Shown here one piece after another: positions 12,673 to 25,154 of a DNA stretch of 64,000 nt. Below the pieces are notes generated by a model. The model searched no databases. It was given only the letters and a program-made list of their open reading frames with translations, and was not told the origin of the DNA. Source of the DNA: Perognathus longimembris pacificus (lineage: Eukaryota; Chordata; Mammalia; Rodentia; Heteromyidae); contig NC_063168.1 in the NCBI RefSeq assembly GCF_023159225.1, forward strand, positions 57,639,398-57,703,397, written 5' to 3'. The position numbers and the translations under genes are program-made. Within the stretch, counting starts at the first letter, position 1. Each line of letters opens with the position of its first letter.

Positions 12673-13247
12673 ACTACAGTTTAGAGAAGGCAACTATGTG
12701 CATGATGCCAGTTGCCGTCTGACTGTTCCAACTGCATAGGTTATTGACCTCTGTGCCCCATGTGGGGCTCGTTCCTGTAACTGCAAGGATGCTGGAGTCT
12801 GGAGTTGAGTCACCTGCTCTTCATCTGCCATATTTCCTAAGTTTCAAGACCCTAGTGAAAAAACTGTAAATGTCTTTCTTAATATCAAATGAAATGGATT
12901 TCCAAGGAATGTGTATCCCCTCAGGAGCCTCAATATTCCACATGAAGGTGAAAGTAGAGTTCTATTGAAGAAACAATGGCTGGAACCTTTTGAGTCAATA
13001 CTGAGTTGCTTAGCCTCATACCCAATGGTGCAAGCATGATCTGCAGCTCCGAGGCAGTCCTGTACTGGCAAGCTCTAAGGTAGGCAGGCTTGGTTGTCCT
13101 GTCATAGAGGAACATCCTCAGCCTGAGCAGCCTCCAGCATATCAATGTGCCAGCACAGAAGGAGAACTGAACTGGAGATCTAAGTGGAAGCCACAGCACT
13201 GAAGGAGCTGTGGTACCTTAGGTAAGTCACATCAAAGCTTGGGTCCT

Positions 13248-13560
13248 GACTGGGAATATGGCCTAGTGGCAAGAGTGCTTGCCTTGTATACATGAAGCCC
13301 TGGGTTCAATTCCCCAGCACCACATATACAGAAAATGGCCAGAAGTGGTGCTGTGGCTCAAGTGGCAGAGTACTAGCCTTGAGCAAAAATAAGCCAGGGA
13401 CAGTGCTCAGGCCCTGAGTCCAAGGCCCAGGACTGGCCAAAAAAAAAAAAAAAAAAAAAAAGAAGAAGAGGCCTCCACCCAAAAAGCCTTATAAAAACAG
13501 AAACCTTAATTAGTCTTATACGGGCTGGGAATATGGTCTAGTGGCAAGAGTGCTTGCCTT
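13248..13560 (+). mobile_element. Composite ID-dimer SINE insertion with extra 3' sequence
   Basis: A full SINE with A-tail (13,248 to about 13,462) is followed by about 60 bases of unrelated sequence and then the first ~40 bases of a second SINE head (13,522-13,560). The whole is flanked by TCAAAGCTTGGGTCCT at 13,232-13,247 and 13,560-13,575. The duplications suggest one insertion event carrying read-through sequence. There is no A-tail at the right end. Confidence 0.85.
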
Positions 13561-14361
13561 CAAAGCTTGGGTCCTCTGTTGCCCCATGTGGTAAATGAGT
13601 GGGCTTGTCTGGGCTAGGTGGTCACTATGACCCCCTCCAGTTCTGATCATCTCTAGCTCAATCAGGAGGAGACCATGAAGGCCAACCGAAATTCTGAAGG
13701 GAATGTCCACCATCTTAGTTAGATTTCACTTGGGAGCTTTCTCTGACACTACTGTGTCATTTCAGCAATATCTTCTTCATCAGTATCATTATTTGAGTGT
13801 ATTGGTGTTGTTTTCCTTGAGGTCCCCTCAATGTGAGTTAGAGGTAGTGTTTATCATCCCACCTCATGCTATCAGATCAATGGGCCTATAAATGTAAACA
13901 TGTGGAATATACTCTAATGAATTCCTGCTACCCAGTCCGTTTGCACACCTGCACAGGGCTGGCATGAGCATGCTAAATTGAGTTCGGGGGGGGGGGGATT
14001 TCATTGAAAATCCAATAAAGAATCAACCAGTATCTTGGCCGTCATCACTCATAGGCACCGTGAGAAGTCGAGGTTGATTATATTTCAAGTTGATTTATAC
14101 TTACTACCAGGTGGTGTGGTCCCTCTGGCTAAACCATCCATTAATGTCCTATCTCCACAGCTTCCCAGGAGTGCAAGGAGGAGTCAGCTGAGTCTGAACT
14201 GATCATCATTTGCTTTCATCTCGTGTCCAGTGGCTGATTCTTTCTCCTCCTTAGAGGACTGGAACTCTGTCTGCCCTCATTGAGGAGGATGCCTGTGACC
14301 CAAGGCCAGCCTTTGGCTGAGAGAAATTACTATTCTTACTATTCTTCAGGACCATGCACTA

Positions 14362-14365
<4 letters not shown>

Positions 14366-14431
<66 letters not shown>
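14366..14431 (+). repeat. (CT)n(GT)n compound microsatellite
   Basis: About 24 CT units change to about 8 GT units, then run into an antisense SINE. Confidence 0.92.
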
Positions 14432-14573
14432 CCAGTACATGAGTATAAACTCAGGGCCTGGGCACTGTTCCTTAGCATTTTTTTTTTTGCTCAAGCCTGA
14501 AGCTCTACCACTTCTACTTCTGGCCTCCTGAGTATCTAAGGTTGTAGGCATGAACTACCAGCATCCAGCAAGC
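14430..14573 (-). mobile_element. B1/ID dimer SINE, antisense, partial
   Basis: It shows the reverse ID half (CTCAGGGCCTGGGCACTGTTCC) and a reverse B1 end (CCTGAGTATCTAAGGTTGTAGGC). The ID end joins the preceding (CT)n(GT)n tract. Confidence 0.7.
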
Positions 14574-15384
14574 CATCACTTTTGGAGATGGGAAAGTTTT
14601 TTCTTTTGTAGCCATCTGTTTTTGGTGGTAGTAATAATTACTATGGGTTTATTACGTTTGGTTGTCCTTCCATGAGTCCATATCCTTGTCATCTGCAGAG
14701 ATGGTTCTCAACATATCCTTAACAATATGACTCTAGAGCTGGTGTTCTGTCCCCATGCCACATTTCCTTGGCTGTCTAACTTAAATGACCTCTCATATGC
14801 CACATGTCATCACACCCAGAATAATGGTCTATGTTCCACAGTCTACAGAGAGAATGCCCTAGCTATAAATTATTGGAGGTGAGGCTAAGTTTCAATTGTC
14901 TGGGGATGGGGTTAAGGTGTAGTTAATGAGCTTTCAAGAAAATAGAATGGAAGTGCATTGGCAGGATCCAGCTGAAAAGCACTGATTTTGTCATCAGAGG
15001 CTACTGTGGTCTTCTGCTGACTATCTCCAGATGATTGGATTTGGCACACCAAGAAATTTAAAATGCCTGTGTCTCTGAGACCTTCTTGCTTATGGCAAGT
15101 GTTAATCTGTTTAGTTGACCTGTGAACCATTAGCTTCATTTCAGATAAGGGCAGGAGTTTTATGTGAACCTCCTACAAGAATAAAAATACCCATGCTAAA
15201 TGGTACAGTTAGTCAGTGGATGCTTGGAATGCCTGGTGTGTTTGAACTAGTACCATCTGTGTGTGACATTTCCACCAACTCAGAACCCAGGTTCAAAACC
15301 ACATCAAAGGCCATTGTCCCAAATCCAGCCATTTTCCTCAGAGGTTACCACATCAGAGCTGTTGTACTTATCTGAATTATTATT

Positions 15385-15522
15385 ACTACTACTATTATGA
15401 TTATTATCTTTGAGACAGAGTCTTGCTTTGCATCCCAGGGTAGCTTTCAACTTGTGATTCTCCTGCCTCTACCACCCAAGTCACTAGGATTATGGCATGT
15501 ACCACTGTGCCAGACTCACTCT
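15385..15522 (-). mobile_element. B1-type SINE, antisense
   Basis: The order TTTGAGACAGAGTCTTGC, GATTCTCCTGCCTCTACC, GGATTATGGCATGTACCAC is a reverse B1 monomer preceded by a (TTA)-rich tail. Confidence 0.72.
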
Positions 15523-15837
15523 TCCGTTTAATTTACAAACAATTCTACCAAATGTGGCTATTTATTCTCCAAGTCCATAGCAGATTAAAGGAAGCAGCTG
15601 AACAAGGGAACGAGACTGTCCACTGGCAACAGAGCTAAGGAGATCTGACAGCCTGACAGATGGGCCCTGCACCGAAGAATGGATCACTGTCGAAGTATTT
15701 TCGTGGAGGTAGAAAAGGATTTTACTTCGAAAAATACTCTTCATTTATTCTAAACGATGTGATGTTAAATGGTTTGACATAAAGTGCCAGATACATGAGG
15801 AATTGCTGATTTTATAAATGATGTAGTTATAGGTATT

Positions 15838-15965
15838 TTTTTTAAGTTGTTGTCATCTCTGAGACAGGCTCTCAACATGTAGCTCAAGTAGATTTCAAAC
15901 TTACTATGCTTTTGCCTCAGCCTTCTGAGTTCTACATTAGAAGAGTCAGCCACCACACTTAGCTA
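15838..15965 (-). mobile_element. B1-type SINE, antisense, diverged
   Basis: TCTGAGACAGGCTCTCAAC and GCCTCAGCCTTCTGAG with CAGCCACCACACTTAGC mark a second reverse B1 copy about 0.3 kb from the one at 15.4 kb. Confidence 0.68.
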
Positions 15966-16321
15966 TTTGCAGTTTTTACGCAATTTTTATCCATTCATTT
16001 ATTAGTGTCTTTATGTTCCTCCATTGTATTTGTTTTAATAAAATAGTCCTTGACTTAGTAGTCCATGACTAACAGACTTATAGGAAGGTGAGATCCCCTC
16101 TGACACTTCCATGACAACGTGCTGGTTATGTTTGGTGCAGATGGATCAATTTCCAAGTTAAGGAAGCCTGAGAGAGCCCCATCTGGCTTTCCAGGGTCGG
16201 CACTGCTCTCCAATGCCTGCCATGTGCGGCTTTCCCTCTTCAAGACTGTGCACCACTGGGGTAACTCAAAGGTCATCTGTGCTTTGCTGACATCCACTAA
16301 TTACCTGCAAAGGTGAGCACC

Positions 16322-16445
16322 AGAGATCCATCTCCCCTTCCTCATCTCCCTTCTCTCCTCTGCTCTCCCTCATCTCCACTCCCTTATCTCCCCTCCTTCA
16401 TCTCCCCTCTTTCATGTCCCTTCCCTTTTCTCTCCTTCCTATCTT
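16322..16445 (+). repeat. Pyrimidine-rich CCCTTCATCTC-type repeat
   Basis: Imperfect repeats of CTCCCTTCATCTCCCCTC; nearly all C and T on the plus strand. Confidence 0.75.
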
Positions 16446-16741
16446 CTGTCACTCCTGGAAGAGGCAAAGAGGTCTGGGACAGAATAGACTGGATAAGGGT
16501 GAAAGGCAGGGGCAGAGAGGAAAAGAGACATCAGCAGTTAAGAAAAGCCAAAAGCTTCCTATGATCATGCAATAGTAGGAAGTGCACAATCAAAGGGACA
16601 AAATGTCAGTCCTGGGGTGTTGAGGCAGGACAGGGCATTCAGAAGGTCAGGCTGTTCACAAGTCCATCCCAAGCAGACCAATCACTTCTTAATGGGCAAA
16701 CTCTATGGAGGGAAAAATAACCATTATAAAAGAAAATGGCA

Positions 16742-16986
16742 AGCTGGGTGCCAGTGGCTCATGCCTGTAATCCTAGCTACTCAGGAGGCTGAGATCTGAG
16801 GATCACAGTTTGAAGCCAACCAGGGAAGGAAAATCTATGAGAATTTTATCTGCAATTAACCCCCAGAAGACCGGAAGTAGTGCTGTGGCTCAAAGTGGTA
16901 GAGCACTAGCCTTGAGTGAAAAAGCTTAGGGACAGTGCAGCAGGCCCTGAGTTCAAGCCCCACAATTGACCAAAAAAAAAAAAAAA
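16742..16986 (+). mobile_element. B1/ID dimer SINE (B1-dID type)
   Basis: The left half is B1/7SL-like (GCTGGGTGCCAGTGGCTCATGC, TAATCCTAGCTACTCAGG) and the right half is ID-like (GTGCTGTGGCTC..., GAGTTCAAGCCCC) with an A-tail. This arrangement is known from several squirrel-related and other non-murid rodents. Confidence 0.85.
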
Positions 16987-17504
16987 AGCCCAAACCAATC
17001 AACCAAACAAGACAATAGGAGAGGGGATTAAATCCTCTATTATTTTTAATCCATTTTTCTTCTTTGCTTATTTCATGTTTACAAAAATACATATTCAGTC
17101 ACCCAAAAGGAACTTCCAGATTTCAGATGGTGCTCTGAGCATGGCAAGTCAATAGCTAACTGTAAATAGCACTGCTTTGCCTGCTGTCACCATGCTGGGT
17201 TGGAGAAATGACTTTAGCCTCCAGGATTTTCAATCTGATGTTTCTCCCAATGAAATATATATATTTATAATAGGGAAAAGGAGGGAGTGAGCAGCATGAG
17301 CTGCATATAGGTAGAAGTGAGCCAGCTTGGCCTGATTCCACAGAGAAGTGGGCTGTGCATCCTGCTCGCAGGAGATCTCTGCCCTCGGGTCCTGGGTTAG
17401 CATATCTGCTTCAGTGTCCTGAGGTTAGAGATCTTCAACACCCAACAGGAATAAAAGTTAATAAAAGTTAGGAGTGGCTGGGAAGGAATATTCCAGCAGT
17501 ATGA

Positions 17505-17655
17505 AATTAGACTTCAGTTTGTTCATTTGTAAAAGAGCACTGACAGCCCCAACATCACAGGGTCATTATGGAGATTAAATAATGTTAGTGCACTGCAGGC
17601 ACCAGGAAATGAGGCTCTCCTGTGGTTGTTAATGATTACTATTATTTATTTTTAC
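17505..17655 (+). mobile_element. MIR SINE
   Basis: CAGTTTGTTCATTTGTAAAA, ACAGGGTCATTATGGAGATTA and AGTGCACTGCAGGCACCAGG preserve the MIR core order. Confidence 0.72.
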
Positions 17656-18206
17656 TTTTTGTCTTTGAGAGTGACCTCTCTTCTGGAACATTCAAGGATA
17701 TGTATATATATTTCTTCTTCTTCCTCCATATCCCTTCCCTGAACATATTGTACCACTTTCTTGAAGATGGATTGAACTGGCCTGATACTCCTGGTGAGAA
17801 GGCATGGCAAGATGTGCAGTCTGGAACACAGTTACTCCCTGTGGACTTCTGCTCTATCCTGATGGGATACTGGTTATCCCCTAGAGTTGATGAACCCTAG
17901 AGTAGTGAGGCTACTCGGGAAGTGAGCATGCATCTATCTTATCCATTGGTCCATCAATCCAGCCATGCAAATGCTTATCCATCCATTGAAAATCAAACTC
18001 CTATAGTGGGTCAAATGCCATGCTAGGCACTGGTTTACTGAGCTCACTGTCCAAGGCAACCGATGATTGACAGGTAGTCTCCCATGGGGACACACAAAGC
18101 ACCGCATGAACACAGAGGACAATCATTTAAGCTATCACGGGAGAATCAGAGTGGCTTCTTGGAAGATGCACTAAGCCATCTGAAGAGAGAAGGGAAGGGG
18201 GGCATG

Positions 18207-18278
18207 GTTCAAGTTGTAGACTGCCTGCTTAACAAGCATGAGACTTTGAGTTTAAACCTCAGTACTACAAAATAGATA
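18207..18278 (+). mobile_element. ID-type SINE monomer, diverged
   Basis: GCATGGTTCAAGTTGTAGAC...AACAAGCATGAGACTTTGAG and CTCAGTACTACAAAAT follow the ID order, with an A-rich end. Confidence 0.62.
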
Positions 18279-18291
18279 AGTAAAAATAAGT

Positions 18292-18362
18292 GCAAGGAAA
18301 CAGAACTCTTGCCTAGCAAGCATGAGGCCCTGAGTTCAACTTCCTGTATTGCTAAAGATTAA
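18292..18362 (+). mobile_element. ID-type SINE monomer, truncated
   Basis: CTTGCCTAGCAAGCATGAGG and CCTGAGTTCAACTTCCTG are ID-like. It lies directly after the ID copy at 18.2 kb, so the two may be parts of one dimer. Confidence 0.6.
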
Positions 18363-18857
18363 AATTCAATAGTAGAAAAATAAAGAGGCAAAGATGTCCT
18401 AGGCCAAGAGTGCTACCTATGGTAAAAGAGATCCTGAAGCCAATAGTACACTGGTGGTTGGAATACAAATGGCTCAGAGCAGCTGGGATTAACATTCTCA
18501 TAAGAAAGAGCAATGTGGGTTCAGATGCTTGGGCAGCCAAGCCCTAACCCCTACAGGCCCTAACCTCAGGGACTGTACATCATCCAAGAACTCTGAGTCT
18601 GGCCAGGAGAAGCTAGTGCCTTTCCTCAGTACCTGCAGAGCCAGCAGGGGTGAGGTGAAGCAAATCCTGCCTTGCCCTGCAGGGACTTCTGGTCAAATGA
18701 CTTAATTTTTCTGAATCTCTCAGCATCACCAGCAAAATGGTGACAAGGCTGACCGCATGTGGCTCTTGCAAAGCGTAGTTAAGATAACATAGGGAAAATG
18801 ATGACATTTGACTTGGACATTTAGCAACTGAGCTCTGCTGGTTCCTTGAGAGGAAGG

Positions 18858-18859
<2 letters not shown>

Positions 18860-18900
<41 letters not shown>
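18860..18900 (+). repeat. (CA)n microsatellite
   Basis: About 20 perfect units. Confidence 0.93.
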
Positions 18901-18902
<2 letters not shown>

Positions 18903-18949
18903 GTTGTGGCATGTGCAAAGGCTGATGCAAACACTAGATGGCACACTGT

Positions 18950-21700
18950 CCCTGTCCAAAGCCTTCAGAACATTGGATGTCAGCTTCAATGTCTGCAGGC
19001 AGCTTGGGAAATGCTGGCTAATTTAATTCCCTAATTTAGCCCCCAAAAGGCCAGCTTCAGCACCATAGTGAGTCTCTCTCCTTGCCTCGACTCCTTTTTT
19101 TTCCTCTCAGTTTCTTAGTGGATATACTGTACTTTGCACCCTGTGTTTGTTTCTGGGGGGAAAAAGCATTTATTTAAGCACACCTTTTGAATGCATTTTC
19201 TTGAGGAACACAGCAGTACCCATTCATTCATTCTCCTGTCTCTCCTAGAGTCTAGTTGGTTAGTAGATGAATATTTACTAATTTAAGGAAGGGAAGATTT
19301 TAAAGTGAATTCAAGTGAATCCTTTCGTTTGAAAAGCCAGTCTCTGTTTAGGTTGCAAACTCCAAATAGCAATATATAAGATTTGTTTAAGGAACCCATG
19401 ATGTCACTTGAAAGAATCCCTCTGATGTTGAATGAGTCAGGTGTCAATTCCATGCCAGGCACCGAGTTCTGGCCAAGGGAGCAGTGCAAAGCCTTTACCT
19501 GTACCTCACTCTACCTGTTGACATTCTTGGGCATCACTGTAGATCCTTGGGTATCACAATTCCTCCTAGGGGGATTCTCAAGTTAGGTCAGGTTCTAGAG
19601 CCTTCTGCTTTCATGTTGCAAGTCAAAGTGGATGTTCTGGTCTAGTAGAAGGTAGATGGTTCTGTGCCAGGCCTACTTTAGGGTAAAGACTCATTACTGT
19701 GCCCTTGCCCCCTCACTTACCTATGGGGACCCAGGTGTTCATCAGTGGCATGGCCCACAACAGCATGTCCTGCAGACATGTGATGAACTGGAGGACCCCA
19801 GGAGACCCCTCTCCCCTCAGTTGTTCACTTGGCATTACACACAACTGGAATAGTGGGCCTGGATTAGACCTCACCATAGGCCTGGCTTGCGCACCCACAT
19901 GGCTTCTTCTGTGTGGTTGTTGGTTCTCTGAATCGCTTGGATGGATGACAGAACTTTCTTGGACTCTGGTTTCTGGGTAGTGAGGAGTGTGCCCTGTCCT
20001 AGGTTTCATGCTAAGAGGACCACATTATTGTCAGGAGGCAGGTGTTCCTCTTCCTTCTCCACTCACCCTGCCACCACCCACTGCTGGAGCTGAGGAGCTC
20101 CTGGTGTGGCTGAGTGCTGGGACCTCATGCTAACTCCTACTGTATTGCAGACTAAAGACCAGGAAGGCAGCTTGTAGCCTGGCCTGGAAATGGCCCTTGA
20201 GATTATGGCTTGGGCCTATTCACGGAAGCAAGTCGTTGGTCCATGACCTATATGCATATGCTTCATAAAGAATTCATGTGACATGAGGCATCCATGAGGA
20301 CTCAGGCTGTGTCTCCTTTGACATCACTGAGGTGCCTGTGGCCTTAGGAAAGCTACCTAGCCCCAGAGTTTTGGATTAACATCTGGGATGTTAACTCTTG
20401 CCACACAGGATGGGGGCAAAGAGGCTGTAAATGAGGTGTGTGGAAGACCTTTGAGAGTTGTAAGTGGGGTTCAGCCTTGGGAGTTAACTGTTCTGCTGGA
20501 CAGGCCAAGTATAATGCTGGTTTCTTTGTAGTAACTGAGACACACAAATGGGGGGTGGCTAAAAAGTGGGTGTAGAAGCAGATGGCTTGTGAGACGTGTG
20601 AGACCTTGATAAAGAAAGTGAAGCAAGTGTGTGCGAACAAAGATAGCACAGGAGGAAGGAGCTGAGTCGGCACTGAATATTCATGAGTCACACTAAATAT
20701 ACATGAGGTGCAAGAAGCCCCAAGTATTCAGGATGCATCAGCCATACAGGAGATCCAGGAGGCACTCAATATTTAATAAGTCATTCTATGGCAATGCCAT
20801 GGTGATTCCATCCCAGCCCCTAGAAATACAGATCAACACTCCTGGCCTTCAGTCTGGTGAGCTTATCTGTTGACACATTTGCCTGTCTTATGTCTTCAAT
20901 GGAGCACATGGGTGTTTGGGCCCCCAACACTTTCCATCATTTGAGCTCCTTGACAAACCCCAGCCCAGGGCTTGGTGCCAACTACACACCAGCAGCAGGG
21001 CTAATGTGGCAGAGCCAGTGGCATCGTAGGACCTAGGACTTGGAGTTGGTCCTTCTATCTCTCTCATAATATGGTGTGTCCTCCATGCTGTCTCTTTCCT
21101 CTTGCTTCTGTGTTTTGAGTGAATTCTATTAGCCATGCCAATCTGAGCCATTTACCTAGGTCCATGAGCCCTTCTGTAGGGCAACTGGGACAGCTTGCTG
21201 GGAGTGGACTTGGGGGGATACCATTCCATCAAGACCATTTTCCCCAGGACCCTTGGAGTCGAATGGAGTCATGCAGGAACAGGAGAATTATGTACTGGCT
21301 TTGGAGTGGCTCCTGAGCTGTGGTTGTTGTGTTTGTGGGAGCTGAAGGGGGAGCACCATCATGCTGTTCCTCTAGTGAGGCCCCCTCAGCCCTACTCCTT
21401 GCTGCCCTGTGTCAAAGCCCAGCTTTGAGAGAGAAGACCGAGTGGTTCCTCAAACCACATGCCATGGTTTGATAGGGGCACAGCAGCTTCCTCCCATACT
21501 TCCAAAGACACAGGGGAGGTGAGCTCAGCAGCCACCAGCAAGCTCTTGTACATTTCCTCACAGCCTGATCCACATTCTAAGAGCACGCTCACCTTCCTGC
21601 GGCCCTGCAAAGTCATCTGTGAGGAATGAGTGCTCCTTCTAGCTAAGACACTTCGTGTCTTAGGCGCCATAATAGCAAAGACATTTGTTGTATAGTGCCA
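18950..21700. other. Intergenic, unresolved; possible old LTR-like material
   Basis: Moderately GC-rich with overlapping short frames on both strands at 19.7-20.0 kb. No retroviral or cellular protein motif is convincing. The 20-base repeats at 20.67-20.78 kb are the only structure I see. Confidence 0.35.
20671..20783 (+). repeat. Degenerate 20-base direct repeats (CACTNAATATNCATGAG)
   Basis: Units at 20,671-20,690 and 20,691-20,710 match at 15 of 20 positions and are exactly adjacent. A third unit lies at 20,763-20,783 and a weaker one near 20,719-20,738. No family recognised with certainty. Confidence 0.55.
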
Positions 21701-21704
21701 AGTA

Positions 21705-21900
21705 TAGATGAGACCTTCCCCTTCCTCTTTCCCTCCCTCTCTCTTCCCCTCCTTCCTTTTCTTCTCCCTCCACTCCCTAACAGCCTCCCCTCCCGTTCCA
21801 TTTCTTCCCTCCTGTCTCCTTCCCTCCCTTTCCCTTCCTCTTGGCTTCCTTTCCTCTTAGCTTCTATTTTTTTCTTCTCATTTCCTCTCCTTTTATCATA
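21705..21900 (+). repeat. Long polypyrimidine (CCTTCCCT)-type tract
   Basis: About 200 bases almost only C and T on the plus strand. It yields frames rich in Leu/Pro/Ser and, in reverse, Glu/Arg/Gly, none of them a gene. Confidence 0.88.
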
Positions 21901-21986
21901 TAGCTTTTGGCTTTTAAAATATAGGCATACAGGCACTGGGAAAGTTTCTACCATACAGAGATGAGAATCTTGTTTCTGTTATTTTC

Positions 21987-22215
21987 AAAAAATTTTATTA
22001 TTGTTATTATAAAGGTGATGTGCAGAGGGGTTACATTTACACAAGACAGGTAATGAGTACATTTCTTTTTGAACAATGTCACTCCTTCCCTCACTCTCTC
22101 CCGGTTTTTCCCTCCCATCTCCACCTACAGGTTGTATAGTTCATTTTCCACATAGTGTCTAGTGAGTACCACTGCTGCATTTGTTCACCCTTTGTCCCCC
22201 CGCCCCATTTCTGTA
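21987..22215 (-). mobile_element. L1-like 3' end repeat, copy 1 of 3
   Basis: This ~230-base segment (TTATTATTGTTATTATAAAGG, CATAGTGTCTAGTGAGTACC, ACTGCTGCATTTGTTCACCC) matches copies at 26.65 and 59.45 kb. It starts with a T-rich stretch, as an antisense retroposon tail would. I infer a lineage L1 3' UTR; a separate family is possible. Confidence 0.55.
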
Positions 22216-23995
22216 CAGTTTCTATTTTTAAGGAGATAGCAGCCTTGTGGGGAAATATACCAGCAAACCAGCCCAGCCCTGAGTACGGAACACAGGTGAG
22301 GTCCACAGATCTGCCTGGAGAGCCTTGGAAGACATCCGGGAGGACATGGTACTTGGTTTGAAAACTGAAAGCAGAGGTAGGGAAGAAAGGATGCTTGAGA
22401 TGGAAGGCAGCACGGGGAAGTGCCAGAGCCTTCCACAGCAGCATTCATCAGGAGAGTGAGCGTGGTTGTAACAGGATCCAGAATGTGGGGAAGAAATCAC
22501 TCTGGTAGCTTAGCAGAGGAAATGTTGGCAGGGAGAGAAGTGGAGAAAAGTTGGAGTAATATAAATGACTTGTTATAGGAAGTGGCACGTTCTCATAACT
22601 CACTCTGGAACCTTCTCTCAGGTGTTTCTTAGAACTTGAAGGGTCCTCACAGGTACCTTTACAGCCAAGGCCACTTTCAGTGCACTACCCTTCCCAGAAC
22701 ACCCTCAAAGACTCAGAGAAAACCCAGGCTGAGAGCTTGATGGGAAAGGGGCAGCCTGAGGACATGTGGGCACAAAGATGGCCTCCTTGACCCCAGCTGT
22801 CCTACCCTGGTGATTCATAATCAGGAATAGCCTGTGGGAGCAAGGAGAAGAAGGAGGAAGAGATCTACCAGCTGATTTCAAAGGTGCTCTTCAGCTCTAG
22901 CTGCCTCTCACACAGCTGGAAAGACAGTCTTGTTCCATCCACTTTGAAAGAAGAAATAAGAAAACACCACAACAGACTTAACCAAATAAGCCAACAGAAC
23001 ATTCAGTAAAGACTAGATGCTTTTACCCAGACTCATCAGAGGCAAGCCTAGGCCCTCTGGACAGGTATTTGCTATTGTGGCATCTTAATGCACATGGGGG
23101 CTGGGGGAAGGGCAACCTGGATGTTTCTTGTAGAAGAAATCATTGTGTTGGTAGGCATTAAAATGATGCCCAGTCAGGAAAGAGATATCATACAGGAAAC
23201 TGAATGGAAAGGCTTTGAAACTACAACAGGGCCTTGGAGCTGGGACAGTTATAGGGAGAGAACTAGTCAATGTGATAGTAGAAATAAGAGGATCGCTCCT
23301 CTTCCTGCTGAGATAGACCCAGGAAGACCCCTCCAGTCCCCTCACCCTCAGTGAATCCACACCTTATTGGGGCGGGGGCACTGCTATGGCCCACTGAATG
23401 GCAGAGAAGTCAATGTGGTACATACCATAGAACTTGCTGGAACTTACTGGAATCTTTTCTCCCTTCCCTCTGGCACCAAAGGAAGCCATTCATAGGAAGA
23501 TGTCTGAGCAGGGCTCACTAATGAAATGGCCCACTGTAAAAAGTGCAATTTCCTCACAGAAAATATTGAAAAGACATATATTCAGGGGCTGAGATTTAAT
23601 AAAATTAATCATTTTTACTGCTTCATCGAAGACATTCTTAGATGAAATTGACTTTTTTCTTCTTTTTTTTTTTGCTGCAGGCATATGACAGTAAGGGACA
23701 CGGTGGCTCATCACTGGGTCTGGTGCCACTGTCTTGGTTTCTGTTAAGGCACCCACACAACTTCATTCACTGTGGCCTTTGTACCATCAGCATGAATGTC
23801 AACACAGCAAGCAAGGTTAAAAGCATCTAAGATAATTTTGTGCCCACGGTCCCCTGGAAAGTATCTTGAAAACCCTAGGAGTTCACTTACTACCCTAAGA
23901 GGACTACTGAGTTAAATATGATGTGTCCAAACTCCTACACTAGGAAGTAATAGAATAAGAATTCAGACATTGCCCTGCTAGCCACATATTTTGGG

Positions 23996-24001
23996 ATATA
24001 T

Positions 24002-24033
<32 letters not shown>
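23996..24033 (+). repeat. (TA)n microsatellite
   Basis: TA units interrupted by two G substitutions. Confidence 0.9.
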
Positions 24034-25154
24034 CTGTCACAGTCACCAATACAATGCATACTACTTCCTTATCTGAGTTCTTGGTAAGTTGAGAGTCCAA
24101 ATGCCATTTTTGTTTCTGGTAGAGATCCCGTTGGGAGGTGTAGCATTAGGTCTGCTAACCAGCTGAGTTTATGAGCTTGATGTTAAGTCTAGTCAGCCAT
24201 GCGCAGAGCACTGGTCTGCCAAGTGGCTGGAGGTGGGTAGGAGGGGCACTTCCCCAGAGAGACCTAGCAGAACTGGGGCCTGCTATTGCTGCTTACCCCA
24301 GCAGGTAACCAGTGCTGAGCATGGCTAGTTATTTCCAAGTCAGGTTTTTCCGATTTTTTTTTTCAGCAAACACTGTTGAAAATTCAGTCTTAGAACCAGA
24401 ATTTCTGATGCTTCAGGCCCTCTCTTTCCATATTGGAAATGCTTTCCCTCTACTTTACCCAAGATCCCCATTGTACCCTGCCAAAATAGTCTCTGTAGAC
24501 AATTTCCTATCATTTCTTAGATATCTTCTGCATCCTTTATCTTCCCTTTGCAACATCCTCCGCCATCAGTGAAAAGTAATCACATGCTTGTTTAGACAGC
24601 TCAAGCACACTGACTCCTGTAAATACTCCATCCTTACCAAAAGACAGTGGGAAGTCCGGGGGAGAACTGCAGGTCTCCAAAGGGCCACATTGGGAGCGGG
24701 ACCTCACAGCTCTAGGCTCATCAGGTCTTGGAAAAGACCAATCTCTGGGAAACTTAGTCCCCACCAGTCCTGCTCATATGTCATGGGAATTAGAATGATC
24801 ATCTAGTATCTGCCTCCTAAGAAAGAACACATGTGGTACCTGGAGAAGTAAACAAATCATTTGATGGCTAAGCAGCCGTACAGCATCAGGAGTGGGATAA
24901 GTCAGATCTGTCACAGAACAATCTTTTCTAGTGATTCAATATTTGTGTTGCCAGATGTGCCCTGGCCTTGTCCCCTGGATGGCTCTTCGAAAGCAGCAGC
25001 AAGCTCTGCTTTCTAAGACTTCACAGAAGCTGTCAGCTCTCAGTTACTATCATCCATCTGTCTGTGTGTGTCCTGACATCACCTCTTAGCAATGGCACTC
25101 TCAAAATGGGCCACATTATCACAGTTTGCAGATCATTTCATGTTTATTGCATCT

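Noticed and set aside
21643..21954. Charged Glu/Arg/Lys/Gly-rich frame
   Set aside because: Product of the polypyrimidine tract read on its purine strand.
22091..22444. 117-codon open frame on the minus strand
   Set aside because: Partly within the L1-like repeat; no known domain.
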